From contig JAEBUN010000023.1 of assembly GCA_023014365.1 (NCBI GenBank), positions 620,001-684,000 on the forward strand: a stretch of DNA of 64,000 nt, in the 5' to 3' direction. Shown one piece after another: positions 1 to 11,300 of this stretch (position 1 is the first letter of the stretch; each line of letters begins with the position of its first letter). The notes under the pieces were generated by a model, which did not search any database, was not told the DNA's origin, and saw only the letters and a program-made list of their open reading frames with translations. The translations under genes were made by a program, and so were the position numbers. This stretch comes from Lepiota brunneoincarnata. Lineage: Eukaryota; Basidiomycota; Agaricomycetes; Agaricales; Agaricaceae.

Positions 1-734
1 TCCCTACCAGGCACCGACGCGCCATCCAAGCCAACAACTTCGAGCTTCACAAGGCTGGCCACAGTCTAAATCTTGCGCGCGTCTACCCTTCCCCCCCAAC
101 CACCCAAGAGCACGTAATACCCGCCAAGAGCCAAAGTCAGTCGGTCATCTCATCACCGGCGTCTTGCACTGGATGGCCTCCTCGACTGCATAGAACGAGT
201 GCGGGACCACGTGCTCCACACACAGCCTCAAGAGTGTCTCTGGCTCGTCATCGCTGTCGCATAAAGCGACCCACTCGAATCCGTCTGACGACCTCCGAGT
301 GGTCTTCGCTGCCAAAGGTGTCAGCTCTGGATGCGGTTCCTTTCTTTCCTCATTCATCTCTTATCAAACAAGGGCAACCTTCGCGGGTTCCTTCTCACAG
401 CGTTTAATGAATCGGTGCCCTCGATCTCGTCTGTTGATGTGGATACCCTCAATCGTCACTCCTCGATCTCGCTCTCGGGTGGATGGATCTCCTGTCCGAT
501 TTTGCCGCATCTCCACGGGCGCCTTGTACCGGCTTTGGGGACCCCGCACAATATCCTTGCATATAGTAATTACCGCCAGTTACTCTCTGATTCCTATGGT
601 TGGACTCTGTCAAGCCCTGTTCTAGAACCAATACAAGAAAAAAACATGAATTCCAAAAGAACACGACCACAATGTGCTTGACCCCTTGACAGCTATTCAC
701 CGCTTGACAAAACCTCCTCTGGATCCCTCCTAAC
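1..734. other. no confident gene; weak minus-strand open stretch
   Basis: No recognised gene. The minus strand carries a 70-codon open stretch (357 to 145) and an adjoining one (549 to 364), rich in Arg, Glu and Asp, which could be exons of a gene converging on the left edge. I see no family signature and the splice choices are ambiguous. It lies downstream of the caleosin stop at 735. Confidence 0.2.
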
Positions 735-1606
735 TTACGCCTTCTTATTCTTTTGCGCAGTTCTCCAGAAAATGGATCCCTGACCGCACGTCAGCATTTT
801 CCAAACTAAAGAACGGGGAAACGAAACACGAACATCATACACCGCCTTGATATCCTCCTTCTCCATCCTTCCACTCGGTGGGTCGAGCATAATGTACACC
901 GCAATCCACTCAAAGAACGCGCAGGCCCAACCAAACTTCCAAAGAACAATCTTTATGAGCCGGCCAAGTAAGAGAGGACCCTTTGTCACACACCAGGTCA
1001 AACGGATTCATGTCCCCCCTCACCATCTTCATCATCTCCCAGAACGTCATATGCGTGTGTGGCTCTTGCGAGTACATTGTAAATATTTCATTGAACCTGC
1101 TCTCATCGAATGTACCCGTCGTGGTGTAAATCTCTGTGTCCGACCCGTGCTTCGCCTGCGAACCCCATCACTGTCAGCCAACTAGTGGAACATGCATATA
1201 TGCACGTCGAGAAGCTCACCTTGTGCATACGATTAACTTTCAGGCGAAACAGTGGGTCAGGGGGGGATATCCCCCAAGTCAGCCATCTATAGCGGTGAGG
1301 ATAAAATAAATGCGCGAAATGTGTGGTTTGGGCGACTTACGAAAAAGCGAAGTGAATGGCGAGTGCACCGCCAAGTGTCCAGCAGAGCCCGAATCCAAGT
1401 TCACGAAAGGCGCAGATCCTAGGATGGAGTCTACATCAGTTCGAGTTCTGAAGAACAGAAAGGAGGACTTGCGTATCTGTGGGCCAGATAGTGCCGTCCC
1501 TGTCCCTGTCGAAGAATGCGACATGGTTCTGGAGGGCGGTGTTGCTTCCCTCTGGATCATAGCCGGCCCCTGGTGCGTCCTGTGTCGCGTCTTTTGGTGG
1601 CGCCAT
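735..1606 (-). CDS. caleosin family protein (lipid-droplet Ca2+-binding heme peroxygenase)
   Basis: Caleosins are lipid-droplet or membrane proteins with one EF-hand, a hydrophobic hairpin and heme-binding histidines; characterised members are peroxygenases acting on fatty-acid hydroperoxides. Six exons read well on the minus strand: 1606-1473, 1418-1341, 1286-1220, 1155-994, 935-834 and 779-735. The start is MAPPKD. Exon 1 carries the EF-hand (NHVAFFDRDRDGTIWP). Exon 2 gives the family block AFRELGFG followed by a hydrophobic run. Exon 3 holds a weak proline knot (SPPDPLF) and VNRMHK, exon 4 AKHGSDTE and NPFDL, exon 5 FGWACAFFEW and EDIKAVYD, and exon 6 GSIFWR. These match the usual caleosin order. 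The first intron uses a GC donor (GCAAGT). The 5' neighbour is a divergent CR-type gene whose start is only about 120 bp away, so the promoters may be shared. The family call is firm; the exact first exon is less so. Confidence 0.9.
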
Positions 1607-1728
1607 TGTGACTGAAGTGAGAGGAGGGTATGGGATCGGTATCAAAGATTCTCGGAATTTGAATCAAAATACGTGACAAACAAACCACCTGTCTCATAAT
1701 TATCCACCTTGCCTTTCCACCGTCAGCC

Positions 1729-3475
1729 ATGCAGAAACAACCACCCAACAATCTCCCCCCCTTTGTCGAACCTTTCGCCGCAGAACGCTTCACTCGTTTA
1801 GACCCACAGTCGCACGATCCTCTTGTGAAATTTTATAAAGACTTCTGGGGTGAGAGTATAGCAAAAGAGAGGGACGAGTGGCGCAAGGCGAACATCCGGG
1901 ATGAAGCAACAGGGTCCGATATGGATGTAGATGAGGGTGGCGAGCGAACTGCGGTCGACGACCGGGGGCCGGATATAACCGACGATTGCTACGTTCTTAA
2001 CATCGACATTGAACTTTTCCGCGAAAAACCCATCTGGGTTCGTGCGGAATATGTTCGTATCTTCGACGCTTGTCAGCAGATCTATGACGCCGCGGTCTCT
2101 GCGGGTTATCCACAGAGTCCGAGCTTCCGTGATAGCAGGACAACTTGGTATAGGTAATGTCTAACTACGCCGCCCAATTCTATTCTCGAGCTCATGACTG
2201 ACAAAGGGAAGACGTTTCTGGTTGATCTATGCTGCACGTCGCTGCGCCTCCGACGAGCGGCCATTCATGTGGCTTTACAGGGACTGCTATTATCTCTTTG
2301 CAGCGGAGGGTCTCTTCAAGTTGTCCAAAAATTGGAAGCACACCGATTTCGTTCCCGGAACCCATCTCTGGGCGCTCATTGATGCCCAAAGTGAAACCGG
2401 GACCCTGGATAGGCTCGTCCCATTTCATACTGACCTGGTTGTCTTCTACACGACTTCCCCAGCACAGGATCGGATGGAAACAGCTGGACAAGACAACTTC
2501 ATGCTACGTACTCATTATGAACCATGGAGCAGGGAGGAAATAATACAGCTGCGAGTTTTCTATCTCTGGATCCACGAACCACAAATACTGAAACTGCAGG
2601 ACCCAGTGCATCCATACGTAGTCGTCCAGAAGAAGAAACACTTGAAAGATACGACCGCTGGGGCCCTGCTCCCCGTATCTGCATCGACTTTGACAAAGTT
2701 CAGCTAGGGCTGCATATGCAAAAGGTTTCATCCGCACTGGAGGATATCACACCAACCAGCATGAACGCACTCGTGCGTGAATCGCGAAAACTTTCAATGA
2801 GCCAGGTGTCGCATTCACTTTTTTTGGTCACTCACCTGCCCGGCGAATTCTTCAAACCTGTGATCGCTCCTATCTCCCCCTACATCCAACAATTGCTTGT
2901 CAACAAGATTCGCAAGCAAAAACGAGAGGACAGGGTCCGACTATACTCGGCATTTTCGAGCGTGCCTGATTCCAAGCAGCTGGCCGGTATGGCCTTCCAA
3001 GGAGCTGTTCATTCCGACTTTGAAACAGGGATCTCGCTCGATCTCGTTCGGATGATGCTGGGGCACAAACTCCCTAGGGGGAACCCTCGATGGCATTCTG
3101 CTCCTCCCATAACCAAGATGGACTTGACACTCCATACTGTACCCTCCAAAACGATCGACTACGAGCCCAAGACGAAATTGACAGTTGAACACAACGTCTA
3201 CTATATTCTTGTTTCTCCTCATCAGGTTGCAGTTGACTCCTTCATACTTGTAAATGATAAGCTCTACCTCTTCCAATTCACCATCGCAAAGGAGCATTCA
3301 ATCAATCCGAAGATTCTTGACCCTTGCTGACTACTTAAATCTCCCACCCACAGAGAACTAGCACTTTGTTTCCGTTGTCCCACGCCATTCAGGTTTGATT
3401 GTTCCCCAACAGAGTGCTATTGGGAAGGTTCCCATATATACTGCAGAAATTGATATTACTGCTGTACATCATAGC
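1729..3475 (+). CDS. Crinkler/RHS-type (CR) P-loop ATPase plus nuclease-like protein, copy 1
   Basis: This protein has the build known from CR (Crinkler/retrotransposon hot spot) proteins: an N-terminal region, a P-loop ATPase, and a C-terminal restriction-endonuclease-like fold. Exons are about 1729-2153, 2207-2550 and 2607 onward. The first splice builds a Walker A (GQLGIGKT). A second region has LWALIDAQSE and TDLVVFYTT, typical of the ATPase core. The C-terminus has AVDSFIL and LYLFQFTIA, the Asp...Gln-x-Thr pattern of the nuclease domain. Two single-base excesses break the frame relative to the other copies in this window: TTT for TT at 2215-2217, and CCC for CC at 3321-3323. Beyond the second, reading in the shifted frame continues to a stop near 3475. 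The second intron has a GC donor at 2551. Both breaks are homopolymer +1 changes, so the gene may in fact be intact. It could be a nuclear effector or a genome-conflict protein; the substrate is unknown. Confidence 0.72.
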
Positions 3476-4400
3476 TAGCATTGGAAATGTATACTATTGG
3501 GGATCAGTGGTGGTTCAGACATCACATTCAGTTCTGCTGTACCTTCAGCTATCAACTTGTGAACATAAACACTATGGCATTGGAGAGCAAAGTAATGTAT
3601 AGAATGAACTACACTGTACTAAAGAATACAAGTAGTTCTACCAAGTTTATATAAGTCTAGCAGGGGCTGTACTACTGTTGTATTTACAAATTCTTTAAAG
3701 ATAGATTCTTTGGGGTGGTTCTGAGTCATAATCCATTTAAAGTATTTATGGGAACAGCATCATTTGGAATGTTCTCAACATTTCTGATAACATTAGGTCC
3801 TTCTTATAGGTTGGTTCCATACAACTCAACACTCTCCAAAAATGTTGTGATCAGTGTCATCATTGTAGGTAGAAGTCTTGGAGTTTGTTATCATAATTTG
3901 ATTGTTTGAAAATCTCATCTTCTACTGGGAGAAGTGCTAAGTAATCAAGATTGTCATCATATGAGATGTTGGTGGGGTAGTTGTAGTCATCAGGTAATGG
4001 TGAAGCAGGTTGTTGAACTGGGAAATCAAGTGATTGGTCAGAGGTGGGTGAGTGAGTCAAGCTTTCTTTGAGTAGTATTGATATCATTTGTGTATTTCAT
4101 CATATTGTTCCCATTGTAGGTCTTGAGGGCCAGGGAAGTTAGAGCTAGGGTATAGTTGATAACATTGTTCACCTCATCATAAATTGTTCTCACATGTGAT
4201 TTAAGTGGCTTCTTCACTCATATTGAATTGCATCAACTAGGTTGTAGTAGGATAAAGGTGTGTCAGATTGGGTATTGATATGCTGAGGGTGATAGTTTGG
4301 GTTGAGGTTGTTGGAATTAGCAATTCCAGCAGACTGGTGGAATGCCCCTGACTGCCTCATGGAGGCTGTGTTGTAGGTAGATTATATACACCTGTAGTTT
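3476..4400. other. AT-rich intergenic or decayed coding remnant
   Basis: Homology to the 3' flank of CR copy 2 (53.7 kb, reversed) continues to about 3545. After that the DNA is AT-rich. The minus strand has a 75-codon open stretch (4087-3860) rich in Ser, Pro, Asp and Tyr, with similar Asn/Gln-rich reading broken by stops up to about 4380. This suggests an old decayed ORF, but I recognise no family. Confidence 0.3.
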
Positions 4401-4595
4401 ACCAGTAGTACCTTATCTGGTTACCCTCCCTTCCCTCCCTCTTGTCACCCCATTGTTGTCTCTCATGAATACACACCCTCCATTCCTCTTTTGGCTCTCA
4501 CCATCATCTTCTGGTGACACATGTCTGCCCTCTGCTTGCTGAGTGAGGTTTCTAGCTCCTACATCCTGCATACTCCTCTGGTTTGACCAGGGAAT

Positions 4596-5272
4596 ATGCC
4601 TCCCAAGACTCTGTCCCATCCACCCCCAAAGTGCACTGCCACTGAACAATCCCCTGGCCACCTGCTGGGTCTCCCAGCAACAAGCCAAGACTCTCCCCCT
4701 GACAAAGGCTTTGTGCCTGATCCTGCTCATGCCCCCAAGAGGTTGCGGGCTTCTGTCACTTCTGCTGCTGCCGATGATGATGATAGCCTCTTGTATGCCA
4801 ACCTGGACTCCCCCCTGGGTATGCCTACCCCTGCATCTAGCACAGCTTTCCCCGCTGCCATTGCTGGTGCTCCTGCCTCTGGAATTTTGCAGGTCAGGCC
4901 CCCCTTGTTACCACTCACCTTGTCACCTGCTTGGCAGGCGATGAGGGATGCCAATCCCAGCATCTTCAATGTGACAGATGCTGATCATGCTTGCGCACTC
5001 GCTGCCCTTGGTGCTATTGTTTATAGCATTGTGTCTTCACCCTGGGGCTCTGCAGTCATCTGAACTAACAATGGCCACCAGCTTTTGGAGAGTCGATCTC
5101 CTCCTTCCTCCCCCCTACTGCTGCACAGCCTGCAGCACTGCCACCCTTGTCCCATGGAACCACTGAGGTCAGCAGTCCCATGCTTACTTCCCCCCTCACC
5201 CCCAAGCAACATTCTGCCACTCTAGCCCCTCCTACTGCCCCAGCATCCTGCCCTCCCAGTTGTCAGGGCTGC
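4596..5272 (+). pseudogene. LINE-like ORF1, 5' part (interrupted by element B)
   Basis: A Pro/Ser/Ala-rich reading frame starts at 4596 (MPPKTLSHPPP), is open to 5063, and after a stop continues in the same style. It is the N-terminal, low-complexity half of an ORF1/gag-like protein. Its downstream part lies at 23256-24290, on the far side of element B. The join is supported by the 5-bp target duplication GCTGC at 5268-5272 and 23251-23255. There are several stops, so it is a remnant. Assignment as LINE ORF1 rests on the C-terminal part; the alternative is another retroelement gag. Confidence 0.5.
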
Positions 5273-5556
5273 TGTTATCAGAATTCCATCAGAAGGACAG
5301 TTATTTTTAGCTACATTTCCCATGTCACTATAAAACTATCAGTAGTGTACATCAGAAGGACGATTCTTACCACATGCCTCATGTCTCTTATCTCTGACTC
5401 ATAGTTACCTTGGTCCGGACTATTATAGTAGGAGTATAGCCACACTTAGAAGTATATAAGGATACAGTACAATAACTTGTATCCTTATCTTAGTGTTATA
5501 CAGTTCTTGCCTCCTATACCTCTTTGCCCTTAAACCAGCTGGACTATAGTGCTCCG
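5273..5556 (+). repeat. element B 5' LTR, first part
   Basis: The left 284 bp of the B 5' LTR, matching 22869-23153. It holds a TATA box (TATATAAG, 5453-5460) and the predicted transcript start at about 5486. An inverted repeat (5456-5465 with 5479-5488) overlaps the TATA box and start. The LTR is cut at CTCCG (5552-5556) by element A and resumes at 13804. Confidence 0.92.
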
Positions 5557-6254
5557 TGTTATGAACAGTCCAGACCGGGAGGAACAAGAATTACTGTTCG
5601 ACTTTACAAGATGGGTACAGGAGACTACAGACCAACTACGGGCACAAGAATACGAAGACGAGGAAGGGGAATACTACACCGCCATGCAGGACCTGGCGAG
5701 AGAAGCAGGAATGGAGATAACCTTGGAGGATATATTGGAATACCCCGAGGACGAAGAAGATAACCATGGATCAACCGATCCAACCTCCGATACGGATGGA
5801 AGTACTAAGAGAATGGAGAGCGAGAACGGAGAGGACTCCATGGAGATACAATCGGGAGAAGGAGATTATGAGTCAGAAGAAAGCGATGGAACATCGCACA
5901 GCAGTAGCGAGAGTACTGACTCATTGTAATATAAATAACACTAGGATGCCATCAGCCAGGATGTGCATCATGGTCAGGACTGCGGACGACCAGTAGAACA
6001 GCCGAGTAACCTATAACGAGTATATAGCACCTCATAGGTATATAAGGCCTGTACAAGTAGAGATTAAAGCCCTAAGCTTTAATCTTGTTAACAGCGGTCG
6101 TTTACCTCTCTGTCTTAACTTGGCGTCTTCCCTCGTTATCTCATTGAGCGCGATCCACTAAGCTCTATAAGGCCAACCGTCTCGGACACCTTGTAGAGTG
6201 ATTGAAGGCCGTCTCCAGTTATCCTCGGATACAGAAGGAGCACGGATCATAACA
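5557..6254 (+). repeat. element A 5' LTR
   Basis: Direct repeat of 13101-13798. U3 contains a 122-codon open frame (ATG 5561, stop ending 5929) for an acidic Ser/Glu-rich peptide starting MNSPDREEQ. The TATA box TATATAAG is at 6039-6046. The predicted RNA start is at about 6074, inside a 10-bp hairpin (6061-6070 with 6076-6085). Confidence 0.95.
6039..6085 (+). promoter_or_regulatory. element A LTR core promoter and predicted RNA 5' end
   Basis: TATATAAG at 6039-6046 lies about 35 bases before AAGCTTTAATCT (6074-6085). That 12-mer is the exact reverse complement of 6257-6268, which is what a self-primed Tf1/sushi-type element needs at its RNA 5' end. The start site is inferred, not measured. 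Confidence 0.65.
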
Positions 6255-6256
6255 TT

Positions 6257-6268
6257 AGATTAAAGCTT
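6257..6268 (+). promoter_or_regulatory. element A self-priming primer-binding site
   Basis: AGATTAAAGCTT lies two bases after the 5' LTR and is perfectly complementary to AAGCTTTAATCT at 6074-6085 in the LTR. In Tf1/sushi-type Gypsy elements the folded-back 5' end of the RNA, not a tRNA, primes minus-strand synthesis. I see no tRNA 3'-end complement here. Confidence 0.75.
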
Positions 6269-6289
6269 CCTTTGGACAACCTCCATCGT

Positions 6290-6600
6290 ACACCCCGTGG
6301 TATCGGTACGCCTTGTCGCTACCCTTCCACACCGGCAGACGATACGCTTTATCGCTATCCGAGTGCCAACCGTATCTGACGACACGCCTTGTCGCTGTCC
6401 GGTGATACACCCCCGTAGAGCAGGCCACCATACCCTCTGCACCCTTGGTCAGACGCACCGAAAGCGTTGATAGGTCATCCACACCTTTAAGTGTTGATTG
6501 GGATAACGCACCCGTAAGCGTTGTATACAGGTCATCCGCACCTTCAAGCGTCGATTGGGATAACGCACCCGCAAGCGTTGTTTATTCACCCTCACCTTCA
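6290..6600 (+). repeat. element A leader repeats
   Basis: Two kinds of short direct repeats. Variants of ACGCCTTGTCGCT occur three times in about 6308-6400. A roughly 62-bp unit containing GATTGGGATAACGCACCCG occurs twice in about 6480-6585. In one frame the latter gives repeated SVDWDNAP. They may be leader structure, packaging signals or gag N-terminal repeats. Confidence 0.5.
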
Positions 6601-8306
6601 CCTTCGACTTCTTCCCTCTCCACCCTGTCTACAAACCGAAACGACCCCCTTGCCACCGACTACGAAGAATCCAACAGTTCTGACTGGTCGACAACCGACT
6701 CCGAACCCGACTTCACACCCCCTCCACCACGGACCCTAAAAAGAAAACAAAACCTATACCCCTCACTCGTTCACCCTCTGGTTCCGCACCGTACCCTACC
6801 CAACCTACCGAGAGAGTTCAACGTCGAACAGAAGACCCAGGATACCCAGCACCCCCAGCATCAGTTCTTCAATCCCTACCTAAACAACCACCACCTGAAA
6901 GAACTGCCACCTCTACCCGCTCAAAGCTCGGGGAGCCGATTCATAGAACATCTACCCCATCCTCCGGTCCTCAACCCTCAACAAGTACAAGAACTAGCGA
7001 CAACACTTCGCAACAGAAACCCCCAAGAACATTCTCACCCCTCGCATCACCACTTGGATCACCGATACACTCACCGCCTCGATCCAGTTCCCCTGTACAA
7101 TCCGAACCATCCGAAGTTAGCCCCACTACCGGGTCTATTCACACTTCCGACGAGGAATCCACAACCTCTGACATTAACAATATGGCCTCCTCCGCAAAAA
7201 TCAATACACCCCCAACCTTTAATGGAGAGACTGACTACTTCCGCCTCTGGAAGGATGCAGTACAACTATACATCGATGCAAAGCCAGGAGCCTTTTCCGA
7301 TGACAAGACCAAGATACAATTCGCCCTTTCATACATGTCCACCGGCCCCGCCGCAACATGGAGAGGAGCATTCTTGGAATCAAACAAAGAACTTGATGGA
7401 AGCCAGACCCTTCCGACATGGAAGAAATTTCTCGAAGGACTCGATACATCCTTCGCCCCAAATAATGTCCCCGCCGATGCAATGGACAGAATCCGCCACC
7501 TCAAATAGAATGGACGATATATCGACGATTACATATCCCAGTTCCAGATACTTGCCTATCAGGCCGACCTTGGAGATGGAGTGGCGGCGGTCAACTATTT
7601 CAAGAACAGGCTGGATCGCCCCGTCGCAATCAAGACAATTAGCCTCAATCCAGGAAACAAACTCAGCGACTGGTTCAAGCAAGCTCGAACAGCATATCAA
7701 ATACTACAAACTCAACGCGACTATATGCAAACTCGAGGAACTCCCTCGTTTTCAACGACTTCGCGCACTCGCCCATTTAAAGGGAAAAGAAATGCTTTTA
7801 CGCGCCGTGTCCCACTGCCCTATCAAGCAACAGACCCTAACGCAATGGATATTGACCAACTCGCCGAAGCAGTCTACAACCTCGACTTTGAGGACGAGCC
7901 AGATCTACTCGCCGAGGAAGCTGATGAAGACGAGGAGACCGAAGAAGACAGACTCCACCAGTTGGTACAAGAACGCACCCGCGAAGCCCTCAATGCAATC
8001 CTCACGGACGCCCAAAGAAAGGATCTCAAAGAAAAGAGATGCTTCAACTGCCGCAAGACTGGACACTTCGCCTGCGAATGCCCCACCAAGAAGACAATAT
8101 ATCGCCGATCCGAATTACCCCGCAATTTGGATGCCAGAAACCGGTCAAATGCGATATCCAGAAGAAGACAAGCAAGCTACAGGAAAAAGAACTCGCTATA
8201 CAACATACTAGAAGATGCAACCGACGAAGAAGTCGAGGACATCTACGAACATTTTGCAAACGAATCCAACCACCCAGATGCCCCTCTGGTTAAGGATTTT
8301 GCCTAA
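6445..8306 (+). CDS. element A gag (frame-broken)
   Basis: The structural protein that forms the retrotransposon particle. The convincing part is in the frame of ATG 7182 (MASSAKINTPPTFNGETDYF), a capsid-like region typical of fungal Gypsy gag. It ends with a CCHC zinc knuckle (CFNCRKTGHFACEC, near 8040-8082) and stops at 8306. A Ser/Pro-rich N-terminal extension is open in this frame upstream to about 6750; before that the better protein-like reading (acidic, DYEESNSSDWSTTD) is in another frame, so a frame break near 6740 is likely. An in-frame TAG at 7506-7508 splits the capsid region. The overlapping 588-codon frame 6445-8211 is probably only partly coding. Pol follows in the -1 frame with about ten bases of overlap. 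Confidence 0.8.
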
Positions 8307-11300
8307 GGAGACTAGCCACCACGTCTAGCCCTCCACCAAGACCTCCTTCCCTTTCCTATTCACAAAATGATATTAATGTTGTAAAGTTACAGGAATCGTC
8401 AGCACGCGTAATACATCTACCCTGTCGAATCCGAAAACACAAATTCACTAAGGAAGGACCCGAAAGCGTGGAACTACTCGCCCTACTCGACTCAGGAGCA
8501 GCAGGAAACTTCATCGACCCCGGAATGGTCAAACAACATTCATTCAAAACAACACCCCTCGATCGACCCATCGAAGTACGAAATGCCGATGGATCTGTTA
8601 ACGAAAATGGAACAGCCACCCACTACACGACCCTCAACCTAACGGTTAACGGGAAGAATATGGAGATCAAACCAAAAGTAGTCTCCCTCGGAAGCCCAAG
8701 ACTCATCCTTGGATTCCCTTGGCTTGCAGAACACAACCCAGACATCGACTGGGATGCCAAACAACTACGCTGGAGAAACGAACGTTGGGACAACACTATA
8801 TTCCGAGAACTCATCCAATCCATGGAACCCGATTGGATCTACAACGACCAACTCAACCACATCTCCACACTAGAGCCCACGAGCTTCGAAGAAATCAACT
8901 TCAAAGCCTCCGCATCGCAATTCCTCGCCGTACAACACGGAGAAAAGAAAAATGACGACCCAAGAAAAGTCGTACCCACGGAATTCCACGAATACCTCCC
9001 AGTATTTAGCAAGAAACAAGCCGAACGATTCCCCCCACAACGACCATGGGATCACAAAATTGAACTCAAGGAATCATTCAAACCAATTGCCATGAAGTCC
9101 TACCGACTCTCCCTCAATGAAGAAAAAGAACTTGACACGTTCCTAGAAGAAAACCTTCAAAAGGGATACATTCGACCATCCGAATCGCCAATGGCATCAC
9201 CTTTCTTCTTCGTAGGAAAGAAAGATGGAAAACTACGCCCCTGTCAAGACTACAGGTACCTCAACGAGCATACCGTCAAAAATGCATACAACCTCCCTCT
9301 CATCTCTCATATTCTCGACAAACTCCGAGGATCAAAGTACTTTACCAAACTCGACGTACAAGCAGGATACAACAATATCCGCATACGCAAAGGAGATGAA
9401 TGGAAAGGAGCCTTCAGGACACCCCGAGGATTATTCGAACCCACGGTTATGTTCTTTGGAATGTGTAACTCCCCAGCAACATTCCAAACCATGATGGACT
9501 CATTATTCCGGAAACTCATCGACAATGGAGGAGTAATCGTTTACATGGACGACATCCTCATTCACGCAAAAACAAAACAAGAACTTCGACGCCTCACAAG
9601 AGAAGTACTCAAGATACTCAAGGACAACGATCTATACCTCAAAACCGAGAAATGCGAATTTGAACGACAACGACTCGAATATCTAGGAGTTATTATCACT
9701 CCCGACTCAGTTTCGATGGACCCAGCAAAGCTCAAAGGCATCGCTGAATGGCCAACACCAACTACCCCACGCGACGTACGAAAATTCATAGGATTTTGCA
9801 ACTTCTATCGAAAATTCATACACCAATACGCCACATGGGCAAAACCTCTCAATGCCCTAATGTCCAAAACCAAGAAATTCGAATGGACAGAAGAATGCCA
9901 GAACGCCTTCGATACTCTCAAAAGAAAATTCCAAAGCGAACCGGTATTAATGGTCCCCGACCGAGACAAACCCTTCGAAATCGAATGCGACGCATCACTA
10001 TTTGCATCAGGAGCAGTCCTACTCCAACGCGACAACAATGGAGTTAAACACCCAGTCGCATACTTCTCAAAAGGATTCTCACCAGCAGAACGCAACTATC
10101 ATTGCTCCGAACAGGAACTCTTCGCCATTATCCGAGCACTCAAAGAATGGCGCCACCACATAGAAGGATCATCACACAAGACCATCATATGGTCAGATCA
10201 CGATAACCTTCGCCGCTGGAGAAAACCTGAAGACCTCAGCAGAAGACAAGCCCGATGGATTGCCTACATGCAACGATTCGACATCGAAATCCGACATATC
10301 CCTGGAAAGAAAAATGGACCAGCAGATGCCCTTTCCAGACGACCCGATCATGAGCCCAAGACAAGAGACAATAAACAGGTCGTTGCACTCCCTGACAAAT
10401 TCTTCACCCCAGAACAGCCACAACATATCCATATTATCGACGAAAACACTAAAAAGGAAATAAAAGAGCTGTGGAAGAAAAAGAAACAGACCGACATCGC
10501 CCAAGAAGATGACTCAGGACACCCACGCGTTCAAGGAAAGCTATTTATACCACAAGATCTACACCTCAGACGCCGCTTACTGCAAAGAGTACACGACTCA
10601 CCCACCGCAGGACACCCTGGAATCGCAGAAACAACTAGAAAACTCCAGGAATACGCCTACTGGCCTGGGATGCGATCATTTGTCAAAAACTACGTCAAAG
10701 GATGTGGCGCTTGCCAACAATACAAGATCAATCGCCACCCCCTAAAACCACCGCTTCAACCTATCCCTGGACCCCGTTCTACCCGTCCATTCTCGAACAT
10801 CTCGATGGATCTTATCACAGACCTACCCCCGGACGGACCCCATGATTCTATACTGGTCGTGGTCGACCAGCTTACGAAGGGGATAATTCTAGAACCTACT
10901 GCGAAAACCGCCAACGCGGACAAGATCGCCGAAATTCTTATCAAACGGCTGTTCTCTAGATTTGGCCTTCCCGAGAAAGTTCTCAGTGATCGCGACCCAA
11001 GATTCGCTGCCAAATCCATGAAAGAATTCTACAAACAACTCGGAATCGAACAAGCACTCTCTACCGCCTACCACCCCCAGACAGACGGACAAACAGAGCG
11101 ATTCAATCAAGAAATAGAACTCTACCTTGGCATCTATTGCTCATCGAACCCGAACAAATGGGTAAAGGCACTCCCACTCCTGGAATACGTCCACAACTCG
11201 AAAACACATGCCGAACACCAGCATACCCCATTTGAACTCCTCTATGGATCAAGCCCCAAAGGATTTCCGACCTCCGAGGAGCCAACGAACATTCCAGCAA

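Noticed and set aside
6255..6275. tRNA primer-binding site in element A
   Set aside because: The sequence matches no tRNA 3' end that I recognise but is perfectly complementary to the LTR, so self-priming fits better.
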